A stretch of DNA of 64,000 nt from an uncultured Flavobacteriaceae bacterium (lineage in GTDB: Bacteria; Bacteroidota; Bacteroidia; Flavobacteriales; Flavobacteriaceae), in NCBI GenBank assembly GCA_943789305.1, contig CALSTP010000001.1:534178-598177 (forward strand). Reading direction: 5' to 3'. This document shows positions 39,239-48,659 of this stretch, one piece after another. Within the stretch, counting starts at the first letter, position 1; each line of letters begins with the position of its first letter. Made by a program: the position numbers and the translations under genes. The notes beneath the pieces are model-generated. The model searched no databases, was not told the origin of the DNA, and worked only from the letters and a program-made list of their open reading frames with translations.

Positions 39239-40603
39239 CTATTTTCTAAATATCTTATTGGGAAAAACTACCGGACTTTCAATTCCGTTAGTACCCAAGG
39301 TAGCAATGCCAAAAAAGAAATTATCAACTACAATACCTTGTAATGTAGTTTCAGATACATTACCTACAAACCGAGCATGATCCCAAGTAGCAGAGGTAGT
39401 GTCTCTCCAATAAATTTTATACCCTTTAATGTTTTTACCAGTTATTTTTTTCCATTTAAATCTTACAGAAGCTTCGATGATTCCTCCAATAGAAAGTTCG
39501 GAAACCGATGGTGGAGCCCAACCAATAGCTGCTAAATTAATTGCATTGACAGCAGTTAATTTTTTTGCATATTCGAAATTAACTGCATCTAAAACATCAC
39601 CATAATTAATTCCATTCTCTGTTCGAATATCTTGATGTTGTTGGGTGTAATTTTCATGAGCTTCCATAATCCTTATTCCTGCATATCCCATATCGTTGAA
39701 AGGTCTGTGGTGACCACCTCTTCCAAAGCGATCCAGACGGTATATCATTTTAGGATTCATTTCAGGCATATAATGCTCCACAGTTTTGTGAACATATCGC
39801 GCAAGTTGTCTTGATATGCCATCGACTTCACCACCATAAAAACGTCTACTTTTTCTATCTTTTTCAGTTTCTGTAATTGGAACAGGTTCAGAAAAAATAC
39901 GAAAAGTTCTATTGTCAATCACACCATCTACTCCTTTGATGTTTCCGATCATATCATTATTGAGTATTCCAATAATTTCCCAGCCTTTTTCTTTAGCGTA
40001 AGTTGCAAGACCTTTCCCGCCAAAAAGCCCTTGTTCTTCTCCAGACAAACCTGCATAAATAATACTGTTTTCAAATGAATATTTAGATAAAACTCTCGCT
40101 GTTTCAAGAGTTCCAGCCATTCCGCTTGCATTGTCATTTGCACCAGGCGAATCATCTGTATAATTATTTGGATCAGAAACCCTAGAGTCAATATCTCCGC
40201 TCATTATGATAAAGCGATTGGGATAACGACTACCCTTTTGTATGGCAATAACGTTGTTTATCCATACATCTTTTACAATTCTTTTCCCATCGGTTTTCAC
40301 ATGATTTTTTTGGTAACTTACTTCAATGCAACCATTACAATTTGAAGCTATCCTTTGAAAGCTATTAAAAATCCATCTTCGAGCTGCTCCAATCCCCCTG
40401 TTTTCTGATAATGTATCGCTCAAGGTATGTCGAGTTCCAAAGTTAGATAATGTAGTGATATCCTGTTCTATTCGTTTGGATGAAACATCATCAATAATAG
40501 TGTAAAAGTCTTGTTCGGTTTGAGACTGAATTGAATTATTGAAGCAGAATATAATTAGCGTAAATACAAGATTAAGAAAACCTATTTTTTTTATTATAAT
40601 CAT
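39239..40603 (-). CDS. Secreted M28 family zinc peptidase with C-terminal FN3-like domain
   Basis: A 454-aa exported metallopeptidase; residues 1-28 form a signal peptide. Comparison with Aeromonas aminopeptidase by spacing gives bridging D157 ('PGANDNASG'), catalytic/ligand E189-E190 ('LSGEEQGLFGG'), D217 ('LNNDMIGN') and the last His in 'EAHENYTQQHQ'. The first ligand, His in H-x-D-S, is Asp137 here ('SGDIDSR'), at the expected distance of 20 residues before D157. About residue 360 onward resembles a fibronectin type III domain ('SVRFKWKKITGKNIKGYKIYWRD'). No T9SS C-terminal domain is seen, so it is likely periplasmic. Possible role in peptide digestion; substrate unknown. Confidence 0.9.
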   Translation of the reverse strand: MIIIKKIGFLNLVFTLIIFCFNNSIQSQTEQDFYTIIDDVSSKRIEQDITTLSNFGTRHTLSDTLSENRGIGAARRWIFNSFQRIASNCNGCIEVSYQKNHVKTDGKRIVKDVWINNVIAIQKGSRYPNRFIIMSGDIDSRVSDPNNYTDDSPGANDNASGMAGTLETARVLSKYSFENSIIYAGLSGEEQGLFGGKGLATYAKEKGWEIIGILNNDMIGNIKGVDGVIDNRTFRIFSEPVPITETEKDRKSRRFYGGEVDGISRQLARYVHKTVEHYMPEMNPKMIYRLDRFGRGGHHRPFNDMGYAGIRIMEAHENYTQQHQDIRTENGINYGDVLDAVNFEYAKKLTAVNAINLAAIGWAPPSVSELSIGGIIEASVRFKWKKITGKNIKGYKIYWRDTTSATWDHARFVGNVSETTLQGIVVDNFFFGIATLGTNGIESPVVFPNKIFRK

Positions 40604-40635
40604 AGAAATTGTTGTTAATGTATCTACTAAAATAT

Positions 40636-40668
40636 AAAAAAACCTACAATCAGGATTGTAGGTTTTTT
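40636..40668 (-). terminator. Intrinsic terminator after the acyl-CoA dehydrogenase operon
   Basis: Stem AACCTACAATC / GATTGTAGGTT with an AG loop, an A-run on one flank and TTTTTT on the other. It lies just upstream of the M28 start and 27 bp beyond the acyl-CoA dehydrogenase stop codon (40695). Confidence 0.8.
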
Positions 40669-40694
40669 AAAACAAAACAAAATATAATCTAAAA

Positions 40695-42491
40695 TTAAAA
40701 CGGATATTTATTTTCTTCGATAACCTTTGCAGCAATGCTTCTTCTAAGGTCAACGATGTTTGGGTAATTTTGGTATTTCGTGTATTGCTTTAAACCAGCT
40801 AGCATACCTTTCAACTCTACCCCCTCAGCAAAAGAAATAATAGCTTCCTTTCCTTTAGCATTAATCTTCTCAATAGCATCAAATAAATATAATTGAGTCA
40901 TTTCTATTTGATTTTTTTGAGTATCGATACCAAATCGAGCACAGTTTTTTTCGGTTCTAAGAATAGTAGATTCCGCAATATAAATCTCTATTAGAATATC
41001 TGAAAGGGCAAGAATAATTTGCTGTTCAGTATCAAACTTTGGCCCAAACTTTTGAACCGCTGATCCTGTGATCATCAAAAGTACTTTTTTAAGATTTTTG
41101 ACCAATTGCTTTTCTTCAGCCAAAACTTCATTGGAGATTTCAGCCTTTTGAATTCCTTGCATTAATTCTTGACCAACAGCAGTTGCTGGTCCCATCAAAT
41201 CAATTTCACCTTTAAATGCTTTTTTCAAGAGCATTCCTATTGAAAGCAATCGATTGATTTCATTTGTTCCTTCATAAATTCTTCCAATCCGAGCATCACG
41301 CCATGCCATTTCCATAGGTGCATCTGCTGAAAAGCCCATACCCCCAAAAATTTGAATTCCTTCATCGGTACAGCTTTGGGCTTTTTCAGAAACAGAAACC
41401 TTTAAGATAGAACACTCAATTGCAAATTCTTCAACTCCCTTGAGTTCAGCCTCTTGATGAGAAAGACCATTTTCTAGGAGCTGGGTAATTTTTTCTTCAA
41501 TATTGTAAGCAGCTCTGTAGCTCGCTGATTCGCTAGCATAGGTGTTAGTTGCCATATTGGCAAGTTTCAGTTGAATTGCACCGAATTGTGCAATAGGGGT
41601 TTTAAATTGAACACGCTCTGTAGCGTATTGAACAGCTAAACTTGTGGTATTTCTCTGTGCCTCGAGACAAGCAGCTGCTAGTTTTATACGACCTACATTA
41701 AGAGCATTCATACCGATTTTAAAACCGTCTCCTCTTCCAGCAAGCATATTTTCAACAGGGACAATGGTGTCGTTGAAGAAAACTTGACGCGTAGATGAAG
41801 CTTTAATACCAAGCTTTTTTTCTTCATCTCCTAATGTAATACCATTTTCTAAGTCTTTGGGAACAATAAATCCTGTTATGTTTCTGTCATCTTCAATACG
41901 GGCAAAAACAATGAATATATCCGCAAATCCAGCATTAGAAATCCACATTTTTTGACCTGTAATTTTGTAATGTGTTCCGTCTTCAGACATAACCGCTTTT
42001 GTTTTTCCAGAATTTGCATCTGAACCTGCACCGGGTTCAGTTAAACAATAGGCCCCAAACCATTCGCCAGTAGCCAGTTTAGATACATATTTCTGTTTTT
42101 GTTCCTCATTTCCGTATAGTGTAATGGGCATTGTACCGATACCAGTGTGTGCCCCAAAAGCAGTTGAAAAAGATCCATTGGCGCCTGAAATATAATCACA
42201 AACCAACATTGTTGATGTAAAGGGCATCCCCAATCCATTGTACTCCTCGGGAACAGCCACTCCCAAAAAACCAAGACTTCCCGCTTTGGCCATCATCTCA
42301 CGAGTTAAATCATAATCTTTTTGTTCAAAACGTTCTCTGTTTGGGATGATGTCTCTATTCACAAATTCTTGAACTGACTCTTTCATCATGAGTTGTTCTT
42401 CACTAAAATCTTCTGGAGTAAAAATTTTTTTTGCTTCTGTTTCTTTAACAACAAAGTCTCCTCCTTGTGTATTGATTTTTGTTTCTTCCAT
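40695..42491 (-). CDS. Acyl-CoA dehydrogenase (FadE-like, about 600 aa form)
   Basis: FAD-dependent enzyme for the first oxidation of acyl-CoA in beta-oxidation (598 aa). Motifs: 'YCLTEPGAGSDANSGKTKA' (FAD/substrate binding), 'WISNAGFADIFIVFAR', 'IQIFGGMGFSADAPMEMAWRDARIGRIYEGTNEINR', the last containing the catalytic glutamate in YEGTNE. A C-terminal extension of about 150 residues marks the longer ACAD group common in Bacteroidota. It starts 11 bp after the MarR gene and is very probably cotranscribed with and controlled by it. The chain length of the substrate cannot be told from the sequence. Confidence 0.93.
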   Translation of the reverse strand: MEETKINTQGGDFVVKETEAKKIFTPEDFSEEQLMMKESVQEFVNRDIIPNRERFEQKDYDLTREMMAKAGSLGFLGVAVPEEYNGLGMPFTSTMLVCDYISGANGSFSTAFGAHTGIGTMPITLYGNEEQKQKYVSKLATGEWFGAYCLTEPGAGSDANSGKTKAVMSEDGTHYKITGQKMWISNAGFADIFIVFARIEDDRNITGFIVPKDLENGITLGDEEKKLGIKASSTRQVFFNDTIVPVENMLAGRGDGFKIGMNALNVGRIKLAAACLEAQRNTTSLAVQYATERVQFKTPIAQFGAIQLKLANMATNTYASESASYRAAYNIEEKITQLLENGLSHQEAELKGVEEFAIECSILKVSVSEKAQSCTDEGIQIFGGMGFSADAPMEMAWRDARIGRIYEGTNEINRLLSIGMLLKKAFKGEIDLMGPATAVGQELMQGIQKAEISNEVLAEEKQLVKNLKKVLLMITGSAVQKFGPKFDTEQQIILALSDILIEIYIAESTILRTEKNCARFGIDTQKNQIEMTQLYLFDAIEKINAKGKEAIISFAEGVELKGMLAGLKQYTKYQNYPNIVDLRRSIAAKVIEENKYPF

Positions 42492-42502
42492 TTGGATTGA
42501 TA

Positions 42503-42940
42503 TTATTTAATATGTATTAATTCCTCTTTTTCAACCTCGGCTTTAATAAAATCGATCACTTCAAAAAAATGTTTCATTTTTTTTTCATCAACATGATTTA
42601 GAATAGAATTATTAAAATCAAGAACTGTTTTTTTTGAAAGGTCTCTTTTTTCTTTGCCTTGCTCGGTTAAATAAATTAAGACACCACGACCATCATTTGG
42701 ATTGGGTTTTCTGGTAATGTAAGCCCGTTCTTCCATGGTGTTTAAGATTCTAGAAAGGCTTGTAGGTTCCATTCCCATTTTTGGCCCCAATGCAGTAGAT
42801 GGTGTTCCTTCAGCATCAATAGAAAGTAGTGTAAAACCCATTGACATGGTTGAGTCATACTCCGCGGCTTTTTCGTTGTACATGTTCGTAATCAACTGCC
42901 AAGTGGTTCTTAATGCATATTCTATGGTAACCTGTTTCAC
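42503..42940 (-). CDS. MarR family transcriptional regulator
   Basis: A 145-aa winged-helix dimeric regulator. 'LSIDAEGTPSTALGPKMGMEPTSLSRILNTMEERAYITRKPNPNDGRGVLIYLTEQGKE' contains the recognition helix and the wing with the conserved D-x-R ('NDGRG'). As first gene of an operon with acyl-CoA dehydrogenase, it probably senses a fatty acyl-CoA or fatty acid. A 42-bp inverted repeat lies 39-80 bp upstream of its start, so autoregulation is likely. MarR repressors of fatty-acid genes are known; the ligand here is inference. Confidence 0.92.
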   Translation of the reverse strand: MKQVTIEYALRTTWQLITNMYNEKAAEYDSTMSMGFTLLSIDAEGTPSTALGPKMGMEPTSLSRILNTMEERAYITRKPNPNDGRGVLIYLTEQGKEKRDLSKKTVLDFNNSILNHVDEKKMKHFFEVIDFIKAEVEKEELIHIK

Positions 42941-42960
42941 TCTATATTTTTTGAATTAAT

Positions 42961-42968
42961 CAAAGATA
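42961..42968 (-). promoter_or_regulatory. -7 element of the marR-acyl-CoA dehydrogenase operon
   Basis: On the minus strand this reads TATCTTTG, an exact TAnnTTTG match, 20 bp before the MarR start codon. The -33 region would fall inside the adjacent inverted repeat. Confidence 0.5.
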
Positions 42969-42978
42969 GGTAAAAAAA

Positions 42979-43020
42979 CTATGCACGCATAATTATGCTT
43001 GCATAATTATGCGTGCATAG
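42979..43020. promoter_or_regulatory. Probable MarR operator: perfect 20-bp inverted repeat built of two 12-bp dyads
   Basis: CTATGCACGCATAATTATGC and its exact reverse complement are separated by only TT. Inside are two copies of the self-palindrome GCATAATTATGC (42987-42998 and 43001-43012), 14 bp apart. It covers the -33 region of the marR promoter, which fits two repressor dimers blocking RNA polymerase. It is not followed by a T-run, so it is not a normal terminator. Confidence 0.75.
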
Positions 43021-43033
43021 TATATAAGTAAAA

Positions 43034-43060
43034 ACAAACCCCTCATTATGAGGGGTTTAC
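43034..43060 (-). terminator. Intrinsic terminator of the acyl-CoA ligase gene
   Basis: Stem AAACCCCTC / GAGGGGTTT with a 5-nt loop directly after the ligase stop codon. On the minus strand it is followed by GTTTTTAC. Confidence 0.75.
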
Positions 43061-43061
43061 G

Positions 43062-44831
43062 TTATTGATAAATTTTATCGAATAAAGCTTTGTATCTCTC
43101 TTTGACAGCCTTTCTTTTAACTTTCATGGTAGGAGTGAGGTGTCCGAGTTCGATGCTCCACAATTCAGGAGTAAGTTCAAATTTCTTGACTTGTTCCCAT
43201 TTTCCAAATGTAGGATTATACTCGTCGATATCTTTCTGAATTGCATCTTTTACCTCTTGACAAGAACAAATGGCTTTGGGTGAAGAATCGATATTGAGGT
43301 TTTGGTCTTCAATCCATGTAGCAATGTATTCAAAAGCTGGTTGAATTAATGCTGCTGGCATTTTTTGACCTTCACCTATGACCATAATTTGTTCAATAAA
43401 AAGAGACTGTTTCATTTTGTTTTCAATCAACTGAGGGGCGATATATTTTCCTCCCGAAGTTTTGAATAACTGTTTTTTTCGATCGGTTATTTTTAGAAAA
43501 CCATCTGCATCTATTTCTCCAATATCTCCTGTATGAAAATACCCATTTTGAATAACTTCAGCAGTTTTCTTTTCATCTTTGTAGTATCCCTGCATAACGT
43601 TGGGCCCTTTACATAAGATTTCACCGTCTTCGGCTATTTTGATTTCAACACCATCAATAGGTTTTCCAACACAACCAAATTTTAGGCCTTTGTTGTTGAT
43701 GTCACTTACCGTCAAAACAGGTGCTGTTTCGGTCAAACCGTAACCTTCTGAAATGGTTATTCCAGCTGCACTGAAAACTCGAGCTAAACGAGGTTGGAGT
43801 GCTGCACTTCCAGAACTGATGGTGTGTAAATTACCTCCTAAGGCTGCTTTCCATTTTGAAAAAATTAACTTTCGAGCTATTTTTAATTTCAATTCATAAA
43901 GAAATCCATTGGCTCCATAAGGTTCATACCGCAGTCCCAAGTCGACAGCCCAGTAAAACAGTTTTTTCTTAATACCGTCCAATTCAGCTCCTTTAGCGTA
44001 TATTTTATCGTAAACCTTTTCTAATAGTCTAGGTACGGCAGTCATAAAGTAAGGTTGTACTTCTTGAAGATTTTCTGATATCTTTTCGACAGATTCTGCA
44101 AAATAAATACCAATACCTTTATAGTAATAGATGTAGAGAATAACCCGTTCATAGATGTGACAAACTGGTAAAAAACTCAACGCATGTGTTTTTCCAATAT
44201 CAAGGGGCAATCTTTTTGAACTAGAAAGTACATTGGAAACGATGTTGTGGTGGTTAAGCATAACTCCTTTTGGAACTCCTGTTGTTCCAGAAGTATAAAT
44301 GATAGTAGCTAAATCTTCTGGATCAACAGCTGCTTTAGCAGCTTCAACAAGTTCCTTTGTTTTTGAATCTTCTTCTTCACTTAAAAGCGAAGTCCAAGAA
44401 GAGCAATTCGGAATAGAATCAAAAGAATAAACCTCTTTCAATTTTGAAATGTCTTTTCTTACAGTGTTTAACTTTTCTAGAATTTCAGCATCTGAAATAA
44501 AACAATATTGACTCTCTGAATGATTCAATACATATTGATATTCAGGACCAGTAATCGTTGGGTAAATAGGTACAGTAACAGCTCCAAGCTGTAAAATGCC
44601 CAAATCCATAATACACCATTCGGTTCTATTATTGGTTGATATCAAAGCAATTTTATCCCCTTTTTTAACTCCTAATTTGACTAAAGAACGGCTTACTTGT
44701 TGTACTTTTTGATAAAAGTCTTCGGTTGAAAGGCTTTGCCATTCCCCATTGTATTTTGTAGTTACAGACTTTTCTAGTGGTGTTTTATTTCTTTGAATTT
44801 CAATAAACTCAAAAAGCTTTGTTGGTTTCAT
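43062..44831 (-). CDS. Long-chain fatty acid-CoA ligase (AMP-forming)
   Basis: Activates fatty acids to acyl-CoA through an acyl-adenylate (589 aa). The AMP-binding P-loop is 'TIIYTSGTTGVPKGVMLNH', 'EGYGLTETAPVLTVS' is motif A5, and 'GYFHTGDIGEIDADGFLKITDRKKQLFKTSGGKYIAP' is the ATP/fatty-acid motif with the hinge and the catalytic-lysine region. It feeds the acyl-CoA dehydrogenase downstream but ends at its own terminator. The MarR operator lies between the two, so the genes share a strand and pathway but have separate promoters. No membrane segment is evident; membrane association is likely peripheral. Confidence 0.94.
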   Translation of the reverse strand: MKPTKLFEFIEIQRNKTPLEKSVTTKYNGEWQSLSTEDFYQKVQQVSRSLVKLGVKKGDKIALISTNNRTEWCIMDLGILQLGAVTVPIYPTITGPEYQYVLNHSESQYCFISDAEILEKLNTVRKDISKLKEVYSFDSIPNCSSWTSLLSEEEDSKTKELVEAAKAAVDPEDLATIIYTSGTTGVPKGVMLNHHNIVSNVLSSSKRLPLDIGKTHALSFLPVCHIYERVILYIYYYKGIGIYFAESVEKISENLQEVQPYFMTAVPRLLEKVYDKIYAKGAELDGIKKKLFYWAVDLGLRYEPYGANGFLYELKLKIARKLIFSKWKAALGGNLHTISSGSAALQPRLARVFSAAGITISEGYGLTETAPVLTVSDINNKGLKFGCVGKPIDGVEIKIAEDGEILCKGPNVMQGYYKDEKKTAEVIQNGYFHTGDIGEIDADGFLKITDRKKQLFKTSGGKYIAPQLIENKMKQSLFIEQIMVIGEGQKMPAALIQPAFEYIATWIEDQNLNIDSSPKAICSCQEVKDAIQKDIDEYNPTFGKWEQVKKFELTPELWSIELGHLTPTMKVKRKAVKERYKALFDKIYQ

Positions 44832-44919
44832 TTTAATAATTTAGTTACTAAATGTACCCAAATATTTTTGAACTATAAAAGTATATGTAAATCTAATCCT
44901 AGATTAAGTAAATAATCTT

Positions 44920-47900
44920 TTATGGAATTAGCCATTTATAAGCATTTTCAAAAGCAATTATCCATGGAGAAACTTCATCTGTTCTACCCTTGGCATAATG
45001 TCCCCAATTCCATGGAAATGTTGAACGTTCAAGGTGTGGCATCATAGCCAAATGTCTTCCATCTTCACTACAAAGCATCGCAGTATTGTAGTCCGAACCA
45101 TTTGGATTTGCTGGGTATTCTGCATAACTGTATTTCCCAGGAATTTGATAATTTGACTCTGCCTCTGGAAGAAAGAATCTACCTTCTGCATGAGCAGACC
45201 AAACTCCAAGTGTGGTTCCTTCTAGACCTTTAAGTAAAACAGAACTACTGTCACTAATCGTTACTGTCGAAAAGACACATTCGAATTTACCGGATTTATT
45301 ATGAAGCATTTTAGGTTTAACCGAATGCTTTGGATTGATTAATCCCAGTTCAACAAAAAGTTGACACCCGTTGCATACTCCCAAAGAAAGAGTGTTGGGT
45401 CTTGCAAAAAAATTATATAATGATTTTTTTGCTTTTTCGTTGTATTTGAAAGCACCTGCCCATCCTTTTGCAGAACCCAATACATCAGAATTTGAAAAAC
45501 CTCCAACTGCAACAATAAAGTTGAGGTCTTCTAAGGTTTCTCTTCCTTCGATAAGATCAGTCATATGAACATCTCGAACATCAAAACCAGCAAGCTGCAT
45601 CGCGTAGGCCATCTCTCTTTCAGAATTACTTCCTTTTTCGCGAATAACTGCAGCCTTAATTTTTGATTTAGGAATAGCATTTAATTTCCCGTTAAAATCT
45701 TTTGGAAATTTAAATTGAAGAGGAAGTTTATCTAGGTTCTTGGATCGATCAGCCGAACAAGATTTTTCAGTTTGTTCTGCATCTAAAAGTGCAGAAGTTT
45801 TATTCCAAGTTTTTCGTAATTGATCTACTGAAAATTCAAACTTTAAATCATAGTTTTTTAGAGTAACTTTTGAATCAGTACGGACACTTCCAATTTTTCT
45901 ACAAACAATACCCTTTGCATCAAAATGTGCTGCTAGGTCTTCGGTGGATTGAAGTAGAACTCCAGTTTTTTCAGAAAATAAAACCCGTATGATATCCTTT
46001 TCTCCAAGGGTACTAAAATCGAGATCAAGACCGATATTAAGGCTGGGAAAACACAGTTCAAGAAGAGAAGTAATCAACCCGCCAGATCCAATATCGTGTC
46101 CAGAACTAATAATATTGTTTTGAATCAATTCTTGAATCTTATTGAATGCTTTTACAAAATACGGAGCGTCTTTTACTGTTGGAGCTTGATTTCCAATTGC
46201 ATTCTGTGTTTGAGCAAATGATGAACCTCCCAGATGAAATTCATCTTGAGATAAATCGAGGTAATAAAGATTTCCTCCTGTTGTTTTTAAAACTGGGGTA
46301 ATGATGTTGGTGACGTCTTTACATTGTGCTGCTGCAGAGATGATAACTGTTCCAGGTGCTTTTACTTCTTGATCCTTGTATTTTTGTTTCATGGAAAGAG
46401 AATCTTTTCCAGTTGGAATATTGATTCCTAAAGCAATTGCAAATTCTGAACAAGCCTCGACAGCTTGGTATAATCGAGCATCTTCCCCTGGATTATTACA
46501 AGGCCACATCCAATTTGCAGATAGAGAAACAGATTTTAATCCCTTTTCTAAAGGTGCCCAAACCAAATTTGTGAGAGATTCTGCAATTCCATTTACACTT
46601 CCCTTTTTGGGGTCAATAAGCCCAGTTAAAGGCGAGTGACCTAATGAGGTTGCAATTCCATTGGTGCCTGTGTAATCGAGTGACATTACCCCACAATTAC
46701 TTAAAGGCAGTTGAAGTTCGCCAACACATTGTTGTTGAGCAACACGACCTGTAACACATCGATCTACTTTATTGGTTAGCCAATCTTTACATGCGACTGC
46801 TTCAATTTGTAAAACCTGATCGAGGTATTCACTAAGGTCAGATTCGGTGTAATTTATTTCTTCATACAAAATTTTAGCTGAGTGATCATTCATCAAAGTT
46901 TTAGGAGAACTACCAAAAAGAGCACTTAAATCAAGGTCAATTGGGGTTTCATTTGATTTTTCAGAATAAAAAGAAAAATGTTTGTCATCGGTAACAACCC
47001 CTACATCATAAAATGGAGCCCGCTCTCGAGAGGCTATTTTTTCAAGAATATGAGCATCTTTTTCTGACAAGATTAAACCCATACGTTCTTGAGACTCATT
47101 TCCAATGATCTCTTTAGCGGATAGAGTAGGGTCTCCTAATGGAAGTTTGTCTATTTCAATTGCACCTCCTGTTTCTTCAACGAGTTCAGATAAACAGTTT
47201 AGATGACCACCAGCACCATGATCATGAATTGAGATGATGGGGTTGTGGGCACTTTCAACTAAAGCTCGAATCGCATTAGCAACTCTTTTTTGCATTTCGG
47301 GATTTGAACGCTGTATGGCATTAAGTTCGATCGAATTTCCAAAAGCTCCAGTATTTGCTGAGGAAACTGCCGCACCACCCATTCCAATTCTGTAATTATC
47401 TCCACCTAGAATTATGATGCGATCTCCTTTTGAGGGAGTGTCTTTTTGAGCTTGATCTTTTTTTCCAAACCCAATTCCTCCCGCCTGCATGATGACTTTA
47501 TCATATCCAAATTTATGATTTCCTTCTTGGTGTTCAAATGTTAAAACAGAGCCAGCAATTAAGGGCTGGCCAAATTTATTTCCAAAATCTGAAGCTCCAT
47601 TAGAAGCTTTGATTAAGATCTCAACAGGAGTTTGATACAACCATTCGCGTTTTGGAAATCCATTCTCCCATGAATTATCTTTGGATACTCGAGAGTAAGG
47701 AGTCATATAAACTGCTGTACCTGCAAGAGGTAAAGACCCTTTTCCACCAGCAAGTCTATCTCTAATTTCACCACCCGATCCCGTCGCAGCCCCATTAAAA
47801 GGCTCTACCGTAGTTGGGAAGTTGTGCGTTTCTGCTTTTAGAGAAAGAACACTTTCTATTGATTTTTTTTCATAAGAACTGGGACCATCTCCTTTTTTGG

Positions 47901-48567
47901 GAGCAAACTGTTCAATAATTGGACCTTCAATAAAAGCTACATTATCTTTGTAGGCTGAAACAATGGTGTTTGGGTTTTGTTTTGATGTTTCTTTGATCAT
48001 CTCAAAAAGACTTTGATCTTTTTCTTGTTGGTCTATTATAAAAGTACCATTAAAAATTTTATGTCTACAATGTTCAGAATTAACTTGAGAGAATCCAAAG
48101 ACCTCCGAATCGGTTAGTTGGCGTTTCAATTGTTTTGATAATGCTTCAAGATAATCAACCTCATCCTCATTTAAAGCTAAACCTTCTTTGGTGTTAAATT
48201 CAGCAATATTATCAATTAGATTTACCTTTTCTGGAGTTATTTCGGTTTCGAATATTTGATCATTTAAACCTTTAAAATTTTGAACTAACATGTAGTCAAT
48301 CACATTCGATTTGGCCTCAGGGGTGTATTTTTCGATTCGAGAAATACCTTCGATCCCCATGTTTTGTGTGATCTCAACGGCATTCGTACTCCAGGGTGTA
48401 ATCATTGTAGCACGCGGTCCAAAGAAACTTCCAGAAAGATTTTTTGGATCGATACTAGGGAGGTCACCGAATAACCATTGTAACTTTTGTTTTGCTTCAG
48501 CGGAAAGGCTTTTTTTTGTTTCGACGGCAAAAATATCTTCTTGCGGTAAGCCAAAAAAGTAGATCAT
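44920..48567 (-). CDS. purL: Phosphoribosylformylglycinamidine synthase, single-chain large form
   Basis: ATP- and glutamine-dependent conversion of FGAR to FGAM, step four of purine synthesis. At 1,215 aa it is the long single-chain type that joins synthase and glutaminase, rather than separate PurL/PurQ/PurS. 'SQVNSEHCRHKIFNG' and 'SLKAETHNFPTTVEPFNGAATGSGGEIRD' are synthase motifs; 'IPTGKDSLSMKQK' belongs to the second half. The C-terminal class I glutaminase has 'LGVCNGCQLF' (nucleophile Cys), 'HAEGRFF' and 'MMPHLERS'. Start and end fit the family. It is flanked by short gaps and has no operon partner of the same pathway. Confidence 0.96.
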   Translation of the reverse strand: MIYFFGLPQEDIFAVETKKSLSAEAKQKLQWLFGDLPSIDPKNLSGSFFGPRATMITPWSTNAVEITQNMGIEGISRIEKYTPEAKSNVIDYMLVQNFKGLNDQIFETEITPEKVNLIDNIAEFNTKEGLALNEDEVDYLEALSKQLKRQLTDSEVFGFSQVNSEHCRHKIFNGTFIIDQQEKDQSLFEMIKETSKQNPNTIVSAYKDNVAFIEGPIIEQFAPKKGDGPSSYEKKSIESVLSLKAETHNFPTTVEPFNGAATGSGGEIRDRLAGGKGSLPLAGTAVYMTPYSRVSKDNSWENGFPKREWLYQTPVEILIKASNGASDFGNKFGQPLIAGSVLTFEHQEGNHKFGYDKVIMQAGGIGFGKKDQAQKDTPSKGDRIIILGGDNYRIGMGGAAVSSANTGAFGNSIELNAIQRSNPEMQKRVANAIRALVESAHNPIISIHDHGAGGHLNCLSELVEETGGAIEIDKLPLGDPTLSAKEIIGNESQERMGLILSEKDAHILEKIASRERAPFYDVGVVTDDKHFSFYSEKSNETPIDLDLSALFGSSPKTLMNDHSAKILYEEINYTESDLSEYLDQVLQIEAVACKDWLTNKVDRCVTGRVAQQQCVGELQLPLSNCGVMSLDYTGTNGIATSLGHSPLTGLIDPKKGSVNGIAESLTNLVWAPLEKGLKSVSLSANWMWPCNNPGEDARLYQAVEACSEFAIALGINIPTGKDSLSMKQKYKDQEVKAPGTVIISAAAQCKDVTNIITPVLKTTGGNLYYLDLSQDEFHLGGSSFAQTQNAIGNQAPTVKDAPYFVKAFNKIQELIQNNIISSGHDIGSGGLITSLLELCFPSLNIGLDLDFSTLGEKDIIRVLFSEKTGVLLQSTEDLAAHFDAKGIVCRKIGSVRTDSKVTLKNYDLKFEFSVDQLRKTWNKTSALLDAEQTEKSCSADRSKNLDKLPLQFKFPKDFNGKLNAIPKSKIKAAVIREKGSNSEREMAYAMQLAGFDVRDVHMTDLIEGRETLEDLNFIVAVGGFSNSDVLGSAKGWAGAFKYNEKAKKSLYNFFARPNTLSLGVCNGCQLFVELGLINPKHSVKPKMLHNKSGKFECVFSTVTISDSSSVLLKGLEGTTLGVWSAHAEGRFFLPEAESNYQIPGKYSYAEYPANPNGSDYNTAMLCSEDGRHLAMMPHLERSTFPWNWGHYAKGRTDEVSPWIIAFENAYKWLIP

Positions 48568-48659
48568 AAACAGTATGTATTTCTAAGCCGTAAATTTACG
48601 ATAATTTTATACAAGAGACCCTCTGAATTCTTGAGCTTTTTTGTCCAGTTTTCCCAATG

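Noticed and set aside
39029-39343. 104-codon plus-strand ORF over the porP/sprF and M28 ends
   Set aside because: Out-of-frame reading across two convergent genes; low-complexity start and no family resemblance.
42979-43020. Inverted repeat as a transcription terminator
   Set aside because: No T-run follows on either strand, a separate proper terminator (43034-43060) lies beside it, and it holds two internal palindromes next to a promoter.
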